Shown here: piece after piece, positions 32,242 to 40,900 of the stretch
Position numbering within the stretch: position 1 is the first letter of the stretch
Layout of the letters: the number at the start of each line of letters is the position of its first letter
Origin: Oscillospiraceae bacterium
Lineage (GTDB): Bacteria; Bacillota_A; Clostridia; Oscillospirales; Oscillospiraceae
Length of the DNA: 44,156 nucleotides
Direction: 5' to 3'
Assembly: GCA_017540945.1 (NCBI GenBank)
Contig: JAFYAB010000067.1
Location: forward strand, 1 to 44,156
Notes under the pieces: generated by a model
The model's input: the letters and a program-made list of their open reading frames with translations, nothing else
The model's database searches: none
Told to the model about the DNA's origin: nothing
Program-made: the position numbers and the translations under genes

Positions 32242-32259
32242 CGGCGCACAGCGTGCGCC
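32238..32259 (+). repeat. GTAG palindrome that supplies a stop codon
   Basis: GTAGCGGCGCACAGCGTGC begins the element. Its TAG (32239-32241) is the in-frame stop of the 88-residue gene. Compare the copy at 18692-18713. Confidence 0.75.
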
Positions 32260-32288
32260 AATCGTCCTCCGCCGATGAGGTGTATGGA

Positions 32289-32963
32289 ATGCTCTGGCTG
32301 ATTGAAAACGTTGAACAAATCACATTATCTGACTTGGTTCCTCTGTTTCCCTGCCTGAGCGAAGCGCGGCGGGAGAAGCTCGCAAGCTTTCGTCACGAGC
32401 CATCCGCGGTGCAGTCCGCCCTGGCCGAGCTTCTCCTCCGCCACGCGCTCCGGGAGGAGTACGGGCTGACAGAGCTTCCGAGGATCGAACGCGGAGAGAA
32501 GGGCAAGCCCTTCTTCCCGGAAAGCCCGGACATCTGCTTCAACCTGTCCCACTGCAAAACCGCCGTGGCCTGCGCTCTGTCCTCCGCTCCCGTCGGCGTG
32601 GACGTCCAGGAGTACAGAACAATTTGCAGGGACAAGCATTGCTTGTCCGCTCCTCCCATCTACCGGATCCTGTCGGAAACCGAGCGCGCCTGGGTCGAGG
32701 CAGGGGAGAGCCCGGAGGAACAGGACCGCCGCTTCGCCGCCGTCTGGACCTGCAAGGAGGCCTACGGAAAGAAAACCGGCGTTGGCTTCCTTTACGACCT
32801 GAAATCCACAGAATTCCTGCCCCAACCCGGCGAATGGACCCAGTACGGCAGTCGGTTTTATCATCTTTCCGCCCCGGACTACGCCCTGACGCTCTGTACC
32901 AAAAAGTCCCTGCCCTGCAAACCTGTCAGCTTTGAAGAAATCCTTTGTGAGGTGAGACGATGA
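32289..32963 (+). CDS. Sfp-type 4'-phosphopantetheinyl transferase with an in-frame palindrome
   Basis: This 224-residue enzyme transfers the phosphopantetheine arm of CoA to carrier proteins. Key motifs are GKPFFPE (near 74-80), FNLSHCKTAVACAL, the Mg2+ Asp D105 in GVDV, and WTCKEAYGKKTG with K156 and E157. Gln107 replaces the Glu that often follows in GVD(V/I)E. Residues 113-121 (CRDKHCLSA) are encoded by a palindrome shared with non-coding sites. The D105-E157 distance is 52, about 8 more than I recall for B. subtilis Sfp, close to the size of the insert. ATG 32289 has GAGG upstream; the earlier GTG lies in a repeat. It overlaps nicotinamidase by 4 bp. Confidence 0.85.
   Translation: MLWLIENVEQITLSDLVPLFPCLSEARREKLASFRHEPSAVQSALAELLLRHALREEYGLTELPRIERGEKGKPFFPESPDICFNLSHCKTAVACALSSAPVGVDVQEYRTICRDKHCLSAPPIYRILSETERAWVEAGESPEEQDRRFAAVWTCKEAYGKKTGVGFLYDLKSTEFLPQPGEWTQYGSRFYHLSAPDYALTLCTKKSLPCKPVSFEEILCEVRR
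32627..32650 (+). repeat. Palindrome inserted in frame in the phosphopantetheinyl transferase
   Basis: The core GGACAAGCATTGCTTGTCC (32630-32648) is identical to the one at 458-481 and near-identical to 33481-33506. Here it starts CAGGG instead of TAGGG, which avoids a stop, and it adds about 8 residues. Confidence 0.8.
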
Positions 32964-33484
32964 AACACTTTCTTGTTGTAGTCGATATGCAAAAGGACTT
33001 CATCGACGGCTCCCTGGGCACCCCCGAGGCCGTCGCCATCAAGCCCGCCGTCCTGAATTTGATTCACGGCTTCCCCGGGGAGATCTGGGCCACCGTGGAC
33101 ACCCATGGGGAGAACTACCTGGAGACCGCTGAGGGCCGACATCTGCCCGTGGAGCACTGCATCAAGGGCACCCCCGGCTGGGCCGTGGACCGGGAGGTCG
33201 CCACCGCCCTGAACGGAAGGAGCGCAGTCTTTGTGGAGAAGCCCACCTTCGGCTCTCTGGTCCTGCCGCAGCTCATCGAGGACGCGGCGGCGGGGGAGGA
33301 CTTCGACCTGACCCTCTGCGGCCTCTGCACCGACATCTGCGTGATCTCCAACGCCCTGCTGCTGAAGGCCCGCTTTCATGAAAAGGAGATCTCCGTGATC
33401 GCCGCCTGCTGCGCCGGCGTCACCCCCGCGAAACACGAAGCTGCACTGGAAGTTATGAGATCCTGTCACATCAACATTCTGTAG
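32960..33484 (+). CDS. pncA: Nicotinamidase
   Basis: The 174-residue isochorismatase-fold hydrolase turns nicotinamide into nicotinate. The catalytic triad is D9 (VVDMQKDF), K94 (VEKPTFGS) and C127 (CTDICV). The metal ligands D47 and H49 in VDTHGE and H66 in VEHCIKGTPGW match nicotinamidases better than other family members. It overlaps the upstream gene by 4 bp and is followed by nadE, so the pair fits NAD salvage. The TAG stop is part of a GTAG palindrome. Confidence 0.85.
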   Translation: MKHFLVVVDMQKDFIDGSLGTPEAVAIKPAVLNLIHGFPGEIWATVDTHGENYLETAEGRHLPVEHCIKGTPGWAVDREVATALNGRSAVFVEKPTFGSLVLPQLIEDAAAGEDFDLTLCGLCTDICVISNALLLKARFHEKEISVIAACCAGVTPAKHEAALEVMRSCHINIL

Positions 33485-33506
33485 GGACAAGCATCGCTTG
33501 TCCGCC
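33481..33506 (+). repeat. GTAG palindrome that supplies the nicotinamidase stop codon
   Basis: The element begins GTAGGGACAAGCATCGCTT. The gene's last codon is CTG and the stop is the TAG of the element (33482-33484). The nadE ribosome binding site lies just after it. Confidence 0.8.
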
Positions 33507-33527
33507 GAGAATCATAGGAGGTACGAT

Positions 33528-34277
33528 ATGTTCGACGTTCAAAAAGTAACCGAAGCCTGCGTCCAGTGGATCCGCGATTTTTTTGAAGAGAATGGCCCCG
33601 GCTGCAACGCGGTGCTGGGGATTTCCGGCGGAAAGGACAGCTCTGTCGCCGCGGCCCTCTGCGTGGAAGCCCTGGGCAAAGACCGGGTCATCGGCGTGCT
33701 CATGCCCAACGGCGAGCAGCACGACATCGACATGGCCCATCTGCTCTGCGAGCACCTGGGCATTGAAAACTACGTGGTAAATATCCACGACGCCGTGGAG
33801 GGCGTGAAAAACGCCATGCCCGCGGGGTTTGAACTCTCCAACCAGAGCATCGTCAATCTGCCCCCCCGCATCCGCATGGCTACGGTCTACGCCGTGAGCC
33901 AGAGCCGCAACGGCCGGGTGGTCAACACCTGCAACCTCTCCGAGGACTGGGTGGGCTACTCCACCCGCTACGGCGACGCCGCGGGCGACTTCAGCCCCAT
34001 GTCCCATCTGACTGTGGACGAAGTCAAACAGGTGGGCCGCTATCTGGGTCTGCCCGCCGTGCTGGTGGACAAGGTTCCCATCGACGGACTCTGCGGCAAG
34101 ACTGACGAGGACAACCTGGGGTTTACCTACGCCGCCCTGGATCGCTATATCCGCACCGGCGAAATCGACGATCCCGAAACCAAGGAGCGCATTGACCGGC
34201 TCCACCGCCGCAACCTCTTCAAGCTGAAGATGATGCCTTCCTTTGATTATGGAATCGAAACAAAGGCGGACGAATAA
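33528..34277 (+). CDS. nadE: Ammonia-dependent NAD+ synthetase
   Basis: The 249-residue enzyme amidates deamido-NAD+ to NAD+. It has the ATP pyrophosphatase loop SGGKDSS (near 33-39), NLPPRIRMATVYAVSQ, NTCNLSEDWVGYSTRYGD and DKVPIDGLCGKTDEDNLGFTY. There is no N-terminal glutaminase domain, so ammonia is the nitrogen donor. The start at 33528 follows TAGGAGG; in-frame codons further up lie in the repeat. It acts downstream of the neighbouring nicotinamidase in NAD salvage. Confidence 0.93.
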   Translation: MFDVQKVTEACVQWIRDFFEENGPGCNAVLGISGGKDSSVAAALCVEALGKDRVIGVLMPNGEQHDIDMAHLLCEHLGIENYVVNIHDAVEGVKNAMPAGFELSNQSIVNLPPRIRMATVYAVSQSRNGRVVNTCNLSEDWVGYSTRYGDAAGDFSPMSHLTVDEVKQVGRYLGLPAVLVDKVPIDGLCGKTDEDNLGFTYAALDRYIRTGEIDDPETKERIDRLHRRNLFKLKMMPSFDYGIETKADE

Positions 34278-34313
34278 ACAAAACACCGAAGCCACATATC
34301 GGAGGAAACATTG

Positions 34314-35345
34314 ATGAACATAGAAAACAGGGAGGCAAATTCCGTGAACCTGGAAGGTCGGGAACGCATTGTCGCAGAGCAGAACCGCGGCGCCTCTCTG
34401 ACCATGTGGATCGGGCTTGGCGCGATTTTATGTCTCCTTCTGACCTGTTTTTTGGGTTCGCTGGGTTTTTTCCGGAACAGTCTTCAGTTCACCCTGGCAT
34501 TCCTGGCCCTGCTCCTGATCGCCTCCGTGTTAATCTTCTTTGTTCCCGCGAAGAAGGACGAACGCTGGTACGTCGTCTGTTCTCTGCTCAATCACGGAGG
34601 CATCGGTCTGGCAGCCTTGCTGCTGCTGAACACCCTGAGCCTGGAGATTCGTGTTCGCAGTCTGTTTCTGAGCGGCCTGCCTGCTGCGGCGATTCTTTTC
34701 GGCGTCGTCATGTTCTATCTCAGCGGAGATGAAGAAAGTCGCCCCAAGCTCCTGTATTTCGGGCTGGCCGCTCTGATCGTCGTCTGCATTGATGCTGTAG
34801 TCAAGTATTTCGATGATCATACGGAATTCTGGCTCTGTATGGCCATCTGTGCCTTGATGAGCTGCGCCGGCTTGGGGGCTTTGATCTGGGCGAATATGGA
34901 TACGACCCACCGTTCCATCTATAAGGCCCTGGCCGCGGCGAGTTTTTCCGTCTATCTGTTGGTGCTGGCCGCGGCTGCCTTGGCGCTCTATCTCTCAGCG
35001 GCCGGCTCCAACAGCAATTCTGATCGGAACGGCAAACGAAAGAGCTTCGGCGGAAAGGGCGGCAGCGACAGGCGGAGCGGCTCGGGCACGCTCCTGGGGG
35101 ATCTCTTTGGCACAGGGGCCAGAACCCGGACTGTGACCCGCAGACCTGTCTATTTCCCCACATATCTTTGGTATTACACTCCATATACCCGTTACGCCTC
35201 CATCAATCGAATGGAGGGACTCAGCAAGGAAGAAAGAGAAGCGTACTGTAGCAGTTATCGCAGACGGAGGAAGTTTTTACTTGCCGTCGTTGTGGTGATC
35301 GTGGTGGCGCTTATCGCATTCGCAGTGCTGGCAGGACGGAGCTGA
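34314..35345 (+). CDS. Multi-span membrane protein of unknown function
   Basis: The 343-residue protein has about seven hydrophobic segments in residues 30-230, a basic Ser/Gly-rich loop (about 230-275), a Tyr-rich stretch FPTYLWYYTPYTRY, and a final membrane anchor at about 318-338 (FLLAVVVVIVVALIAFAVL). I recognise no family. It follows nadE with GGAGGAAACA upstream and precedes the PHP phosphatase by 18 bp, so it is in the same operon. The ATG at 34314 is preferred over the adjoining TTG. Confidence 0.75.
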   Translation: MNIENREANSVNLEGRERIVAEQNRGASLTMWIGLGAILCLLLTCFLGSLGFFRNSLQFTLAFLALLLIASVLIFFVPAKKDERWYVVCSLLNHGGIGLAALLLLNTLSLEIRVRSLFLSGLPAAAILFGVVMFYLSGDEESRPKLLYFGLAALIVVCIDAVVKYFDDHTEFWLCMAICALMSCAGLGALIWANMDTTHRSIYKALAAASFSVYLLVLAAAALALYLSAAGSNSNSDRNGKRKSFGGKGGSDRRSGSGTLLGDLFGTGARTRTVTRRPVYFPTYLWYYTPYTRYASINRMEGLSKEEREAYCSSYRRRRKFLLAVVVVIVVALIAFAVLAGRS

Positions 35346-35363
35346 ACAAACCGAGGAACTCAG

Positions 35364-36137
35364 ATGATTGCAAATTACCATACCCATACCCCCCGATGCA
35401 ACCATGCCGACGGCAAAGAACGGCGCTATATTGAGCGAGCTTTGGAGGGCGGTTTTCAGGAGCTGGGCTTCTCCGATCATAGCCCCTATTTCTTCGACGA
35501 GCCGGGCTATTATTCCTCCTTCCGCATGCGTCCCGAGCAGCTGCCGGACTATGTGGAGACCCTGCTTTCCCTCCGGGAGGAATACAAGGACCGGATCCAG
35601 CTTTGGATCGGCCTGGAGGCGGAGTATTACCCGAAGCTGTTTCCCCGCCTGCTGGATTATATCCGTCAATTCCCTATGGACTACCTGATCCTGGGACAGC
35701 ACGCGCTTTACAACGAGACTGAGGGGGTCTTTTCGCCCCGCCCTACAGACAAGGTAAAGCTGCTGGATCAATACCGGGGCCAGACCCTGGAGGCCCTGGA
35801 GACGGGACTCTTCTCCTACTTTGCGCACCCGGATCTGTTCTGTTTTACCGGTGATCCCAAGGCCTACGAACGCCATGTCCGGACCATCTGCCGCCGGGCG
35901 CGGGAGCTGAATATCCCGCTGGAATTCAATCTCCTGGGCTACAGCGAGGGCAAGCACTATCCGGACCCGCGCTTCTGGCGCATTGTGGGGGAAGAACAGC
36001 CCAAGGTCGTCATCGGCTGCGACGCCCACAACCCGGCCTTCGTCTGGAGGCCGGAGCTGATCGCGGAGGCCGAAAGGATTCTCTCCGGCTTTGGTATAAG
36101 CCCCGTCGAGACCGTTTCCCTCCGCCCTATCCGATAA
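35364..36137 (+). CDS. hisK: PHP-type histidinol-phosphatase
   Basis: The 257-residue PHP metal-dependent phosphoesterase begins MIANYHTHTPRCNH (H6, H8 and H14). It continues with FSDHSPY, GLEAEYY, LILGQHAL, FAHPDLF and the final GCDAHNP, the complete set of PHP metal ligands. This form matches histidinol-phosphate phosphatase (HisK/HisJ). No other histidine gene is nearby, so another sugar or amino-alcohol phosphate remains possible. Confidence 0.82.
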   Translation: MIANYHTHTPRCNHADGKERRYIERALEGGFQELGFSDHSPYFFDEPGYYSSFRMRPEQLPDYVETLLSLREEYKDRIQLWIGLEAEYYPKLFPRLLDYIRQFPMDYLILGQHALYNETEGVFSPRPTDKVKLLDQYRGQTLEALETGLFSYFAHPDLFCFTGDPKAYERHVRTICRRARELNIPLEFNLLGYSEGKHYPDPRFWRIVGEEQPKVVIGCDAHNPAFVWRPELIAEAERILSGFGISPVETVSLRPIR

Positions 36138-36220
36138 AACCGGCCGAGGCTGTCTTTTTCGGCGCAGCGAAGAATCCGCAAGCGCATAGCCAGCGCACTC
36201 AAAAAATATTTTCAAAATCC

Positions 36221-36262
36221 TGAAAATAATGCTTGCATTTTTGAATGAAGTGTGCTATTATA
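36221..36262 (+). promoter_or_regulatory. Promoter of tRNA-Pro with a conserved upstream block
   Basis: TTGCAT (36233-36238), 17 bp, TATTAT (36256-36261). An upstream TGAAAATAAT lies 2 bp before the -35. The same TGAAAATAAT-N2-TTGCATTTTTGAA layout and GTGTGCTA before the -10 occur upstream of tRNA-Ala. Confidence 0.75.
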
Positions 36263-36277
36263 CTTCCCGCGAGAGAT

Positions 36278-36354
36278 CCGGGTGTGGCGAAGTTTGGTAT
36301 CGCGCTTGAATGGGGTTCAAGAGGCCGCTGGTTCGAATCCAGTCACTCGGACCA
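36278..36354 (+). tRNA. tRNA-Pro (anticodon GGG)
   Basis: A 77-nt cloverleaf: acceptor CCGGGTG/CACTCGG, D stem GCGA/TCGC, anticodon stem CTTGA/TCAAG with loop ATGGGGT, T stem GCTGG/CCAGT with loop TTCGAAT, and an encoded CCA end. GGG reads CCC proline codons. Confidence 0.95.
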
Positions 36355-36355
36355 A

Positions 36356-36391
36356 AAATGGGATAGTCCCTTTGGGACTATCCCATTTTTT
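36356..36391 (+). terminator. Terminator of tRNA-Pro
   Basis: A long stem AAAATGGGATAGTCCC/GGGACTATCCCATTTT with a TTT loop, beginning 2 bp after the tRNA's CCA end. Confidence 0.92.
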
Positions 36392-36400
36392 CGTTCTATA

Positions 36401-36429
36401 TTGTTTTTTAATTTTATTCGTGCTATAAT
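36401..36429 (+). promoter_or_regulatory. Promoter of the flavodoxin-like gene
   Basis: TTGTTT (36401-36406), 17 bp, TATAAT (36424-36429). The leader to the ATG at 36611 is about 175 bases. I recognise no riboswitch in it; a small AAAACGAAGGTCGTTTT hairpin is near 36471. Confidence 0.65.
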
Positions 36430-36610
36430 CTATCATATAAGGCGATTGGATTGATTCCGAGCTTTGGAAAAACGAAGGTCGTTTTTGACGACGGATCGAA
36501 CGTGAAATTTTAAATAATCTCTGAGATTGTCATAACTGGCATTGAAATTCCGTGGCTTCTCGATGGCGAGTATCCCGATAAACAAAAAAACCATATTCGG
36601 AGGCAAAACC

Positions 36611-37966
36611 ATGACAGTCCTGGTCCTCAACGGCTCCCCGAAGGGAGAAAACAGCATCACTCTGCAAACGGTGCTGTATCTGAAAAAACAGTGCGAAAAG
36701 GTCCGCTTTGAATACCTCCACGTGGGTCAGCGTATTCGCGCTTATGAGAAAGATTTTTCAACTTGTGCCGCGGCGCTGGAGCGGGCGGATCTGATCCTGT
36801 TCAGCTATCCGGTCTATACCTTCCTGGTCCCGGCGCAGCTCCACCGCTTCCTGGAACTCGTCAAGGAGCACGGCGTGGACCTGGCAGGGAAGTGGGCCAC
36901 CCAGATTACCACCTCCAAGCACTTCTACGATATCACTGCCCATCAGTTCATACGGGACAACTGTGAGGACCTGGGACTGCGCTGTATCAATGGCCTCTCC
37001 GCCGATATGGAAGACCTGCTCCGTGAAGACGGCAGACGGGAGGCCCGGGCCTTTCTGCGCCACGTATTCTGGTGCATGAAGGAGGGTGTTTCAGAGCCGC
37101 CCCGCCGCGAAGCCGCCGGGGACGCGACCTGGCAGGGCGCGGCGCCGGCGATCCCGGAAGCGGCGCCCAAGGGCCAGAAAACCGTCACCCTGGTGACGGA
37201 TCTCTCCCGGGACGAGGGAGGCCGGCTGCGGGCCATGATCGACGCTTTTTCGGCGACCTCGGATTGTAATGTGGAGTTGATCGACCTGGCCGGGACCCGC
37301 ATCGACGGAGGCTGCCTGGGCTGCTTCCACTGCGCCGCGGACGGAACCTGCGTCTACAAGGACGGCTTTGACCGATTCCTGCGGGAGACCATTCAGTCCG
37401 GCGACGCCACGGTCTACGCCTTCACGATCCGGGATCACTCCATGGGCTCCCGCTTCAAGCTCTATGACGACCGGCAGTTCTGCAACGGTCACCGCACCGT
37501 CACCATGGGCAAGCCGGTTGGCTACCTGGTGTCCGGTCCGCTGGACCAAGAAGCGAATCTTCGCACCTTGATCGAAGCACGGGCCCAGGTGGGCGGCAAT
37601 CCGCTGGCAGGAATCGCCACAGACCAGCGGGACCCCGACGCCGAGATCCGCAATCTGGCCAAAAGCCTTTCCTATATGCTCTCCACGGATTTCCGCCAGC
37701 CGGCCAATTTCTACGGCGTGGGAGGCATGAAGATTTTCAGGGACCTGATCTGGCAGATGCAGGGCCTGTTGCGGGAGGATCACCGTTTTTATCGGGAAAA
37801 GGGCTTCTACGACTTTCCGCAAAAACAGCGGGGAAAGATGCTTGCCATGTATTTGGTGGGCGGCATGATGAAAAATAAAAAGCTCAGCCGCAAGCTGGGA
37901 AACAAAATGACCGAAGGCATGCTCATGCCCTATCAGAAAGTGTTGAAACAAGCAGAACAGAAATAA
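36611..37966 (+). CDS. Tandem flavodoxin-like NAD(P)H-dependent FMN reductase family protein
   Basis: The 451 residues hold two flavodoxin-like units. The first (1-185) has the FMN loop LNGSPKGENSITLQT and the FSYPVYTFLVP segment. A linker rich in Ala/Pro (about 160-195) follows. The second (196-400) has the CLGCFHC cysteine cluster typical of the iron-sulfur flavoprotein/FMN reductase family, but its FMN-loop start is degenerate (TDLSRDEGG). It probably works as an NAD(P)H-linked flavin redox protein. The ATG at 36611 follows GGAGG. It lies 18 bp upstream of the galactanase gene, so the two are co-transcribed, though no functional link is obvious. Confidence 0.78.
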   Translation: MTVLVLNGSPKGENSITLQTVLYLKKQCEKVRFEYLHVGQRIRAYEKDFSTCAAALERADLILFSYPVYTFLVPAQLHRFLELVKEHGVDLAGKWATQITTSKHFYDITAHQFIRDNCEDLGLRCINGLSADMEDLLREDGRREARAFLRHVFWCMKEGVSEPPRREAAGDATWQGAAPAIPEAAPKGQKTVTLVTDLSRDEGGRLRAMIDAFSATSDCNVELIDLAGTRIDGGCLGCFHCAADGTCVYKDGFDRFLRETIQSGDATVYAFTIRDHSMGSRFKLYDDRQFCNGHRTVTMGKPVGYLVSGPLDQEANLRTLIEARAQVGGNPLAGIATDQRDPDAEIRNLAKSLSYMLSTDFRQPANFYGVGGMKIFRDLIWQMQGLLREDHRFYREKGFYDFPQKQRGKMLAMYLVGGMMKNKKLSRKLGNKMTEGMLMPYQKVLKQAEQK

Positions 37967-37984
37967 TAAAAAGGAGGAATCACT

Positions 37985-40900
37985 ATGCAAAAGTTGTTGC
38001 GCCGCGTTTTGGCAATCGCGCTCAGCCTGACCATGCTGCTCAGCATCCTGCCCCTTGCAGGGGCGGAAGAAACAGCGGAAATCCTTCTTCCCAATGGCGA
38101 TTTTGAAAACGGCGACGCCGCGAACTGGATTCTCACGGGACTGCCCCAGAATCCGGTTCGCAGCAATGAATGGAATACTCCGAATCCAAGCTGGACCCTG
38201 AATCTCTGGGCGCATGATACCGAGCAGGTGGAGATCCATGCTTCCTATCCCGTCTGGCTGACCGCCGGAGAATACCATTTCAGCTTTGACATCAGCGGCG
38301 AAGGAAAGGACAGCAATCTGCGTTGGAGCATCAAAGCGGGGGAAAGCGTCCTGGCAGAGGCGGAACACTCTGTCACCACCGTGGACTGGAATGTTTGGAA
38401 CACAATCCAGACCGATTCCTTTGTTCTGAGCGAGCCAACAGAGATCGTCTTTGATTTCGGCGGGACCGGGCCGGTCAAGTATTGGGGCGATCTGGATAAT
38501 TTGAGACTTTTTGGCACGGGCGCCATCTATGAGGAGCCTGCTCCCGTACGGGAGATCGCGATCTCCAACGGAGACTTTGAAAACGGAACGTCCGGATGGA
38601 CCTTAAGCGGCCTGCCGGATGATCCCATTCTCAACAACCAATACTCTGCCGTGAACGCGACCAATGTACTCAACCTCTGGGCCAGCGATACAGAAGAGTC
38701 CGGCGTTGCCGCCCGGTATTTTGTCCGTCTGACGGCAGGAACCTATTATTTTACATATCGGATGGACGGGGAAAACCGAGACGGTCATCTTTCAGTCGGC
38801 GTCAACAGGGGCGAGGAATCCTTCCCCATGGTGCAGCACATCGTCACGCAGGGCTGGGATGACTGGCAGCCGTATCAGACGGAAGAATTCACGTTGGAGC
38901 AAAGCGCTGAAATCTCCTTCCGCATCTCCGGAACGATCCCTGCGGGCTACTGGGCCCATCTGGACGATCTGAAGCTTTTCGGAACCGGCGCTGTCGCGGA
39001 ACCGGAGATCGAGCTGGATCACACGCCCACCCTGGCGGTGGAGAAGGTCCAGGGCGTCGAGTCTGCGGATTTCATGCGCGGTACGGACGTATCTTCCTAT
39101 CTCTCCATTGTGAACTCCGGCGCGAAATACTATGATTACGACGGCAATGCGCTGACAAACCAGGGCTTTTTTGATCTGCTGGCGGATGCGGGATTCAACT
39201 ATATCCGTCTCCGCGTCTGGAACGATCCCTTTGACGCCCAGGGACGGGGCTACGGCGGCGGCAACTGCGATGTGAACGCGGCCCTGACCATGGGACAGTG
39301 GGCCACCAACGCCGGAATGAAGGTTTTGATCGACTTCCACTATTCGGACTTTTGGGCAGATCCCGGCAAACAGAAGGCCCCCAAGGCATGGAGTGAATAC
39401 AGCCTCGCGCAGAAGGTCGAAGCAGTGGACGCCTTCACCTACACCAGCCTGAAAACCTTGTTGGACGGCGGCGTGGACGTGGGCATGGTCCAGGTGGGCA
39501 ACGAAACAACCAATTCCATCTGCGGAGAATCCAGCTGGGCCAACAAGGCGCAGATCTTCTCCGCGGGTTCCGCAGCCGTTCGTCGGATCGCCGAGGAATA
39601 CGAGCATCCGATCCTGGTGGCAATCCACTTTACCAATCCGGAGCGCTCCGGCAACTACGCATCCCAGGCCCAGAATCTGAGCAATTACAATGTGGACTAC
39701 GACGTGTTTGCCTCCTCCTGGTATCCCTACTGGCACGGAAGCACCGCCAATCTGACTTCCGTACTGAAACAGGTTGCCGAAACCTATGGCAAGCAGGTGA
39801 TCGTAGCCGAAACCTCCTGGGCCTGGACCCTGGACGACGGCGACGGCCATGAAAACACCGTCCGTGTTGGCAACAACGACGGCAACGCTGCCTATTCCTT
39901 CTCCCGGCAGGGGCAGGCGGACGAGCTGGTTTCCGCAGTCAAGGCCATCAAGGCGGTGGGGGAAGCCGGCGTCGGCGTCTTCTACTGGGAGAACGCATGG
40001 ATCCCCGTCCAATATGCTTATGACGAGAACGGAGCGCGAGACGAAGCCATTTATACAGCAAACAAGGAGAAATGGGAACAGTTCGGCTCCGGTTGGGCTT
40101 CTTCCTATGCCGCGGAATACGACCCCAACGACGCGGGACGCTGGTACGGCGGTTCCGCTGTGGACAACCAGGCCATGTTTGATTTTACCGGAAAGGCGCT
40201 GGATTCTCTCTGGACCTGGAAGTATATGATGGTTGGGACCGAGGAGCTGATCGAGAAGCAGGTGGAATCTGTCGAACAGCTTGAAATCTCCGTCGAACTG
40301 GGAGAAAGCCTGAATCTGCCCGCCACCGTGAAGGTCAGCTACAATGTGGGTGCCGCAAAGGACGAGGCAGTGAGCTGGAACAATGAAGAGCTGGCAGCGG
40401 CAGACGTCAACACTCCCGGCGTTTATACCGTTCACGGCGTCGTTACGCTGTCCTACGATCTGGGTACCGCGGAAACGCTTGCTGTCGTCACGGTCAATTA
40501 CCCCAATCTGCTCCAGAACCCCGGCTTTGAATTGGAAGACATGAGCATGTACAGCCTCTCCGGCGGCAGCCGTACGGGAGACGATCCGCACAGCGGAAGC
40601 AAAAGCGTACACTGGTACAACAGCGGCGGCGGTGTGATGGAGCTCTCCCAAAGCCTGACGCTGGAGCCCGGCGTCTACAGCTTCTCCCTCTATGCCCAGG
40701 GAGACGGAAAGGGCTCCACGGATATGTATCTCTACGCAGATGTGAACGGAGAACGCGAGACGCAGAGCTTTGCTCTGGCCGGCTGGGCGGTATGGCAGCA
40801 CCCGGAAGTCAGCTTTACCGTTTCCGAGACCTGTTCCGTCACTGTGGGCGTGCATTTGGCCTATGGCGCCGGCGGCTGGGGAACCATCGATGATCTGAGC

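Noticed and set aside
36430..36610. Riboswitch in the long leader of the flavodoxin-like gene
   Set aside because: Only one small hairpin is seen and no known aptamer core, such as the FMN or cobalamin types, is recognisable.
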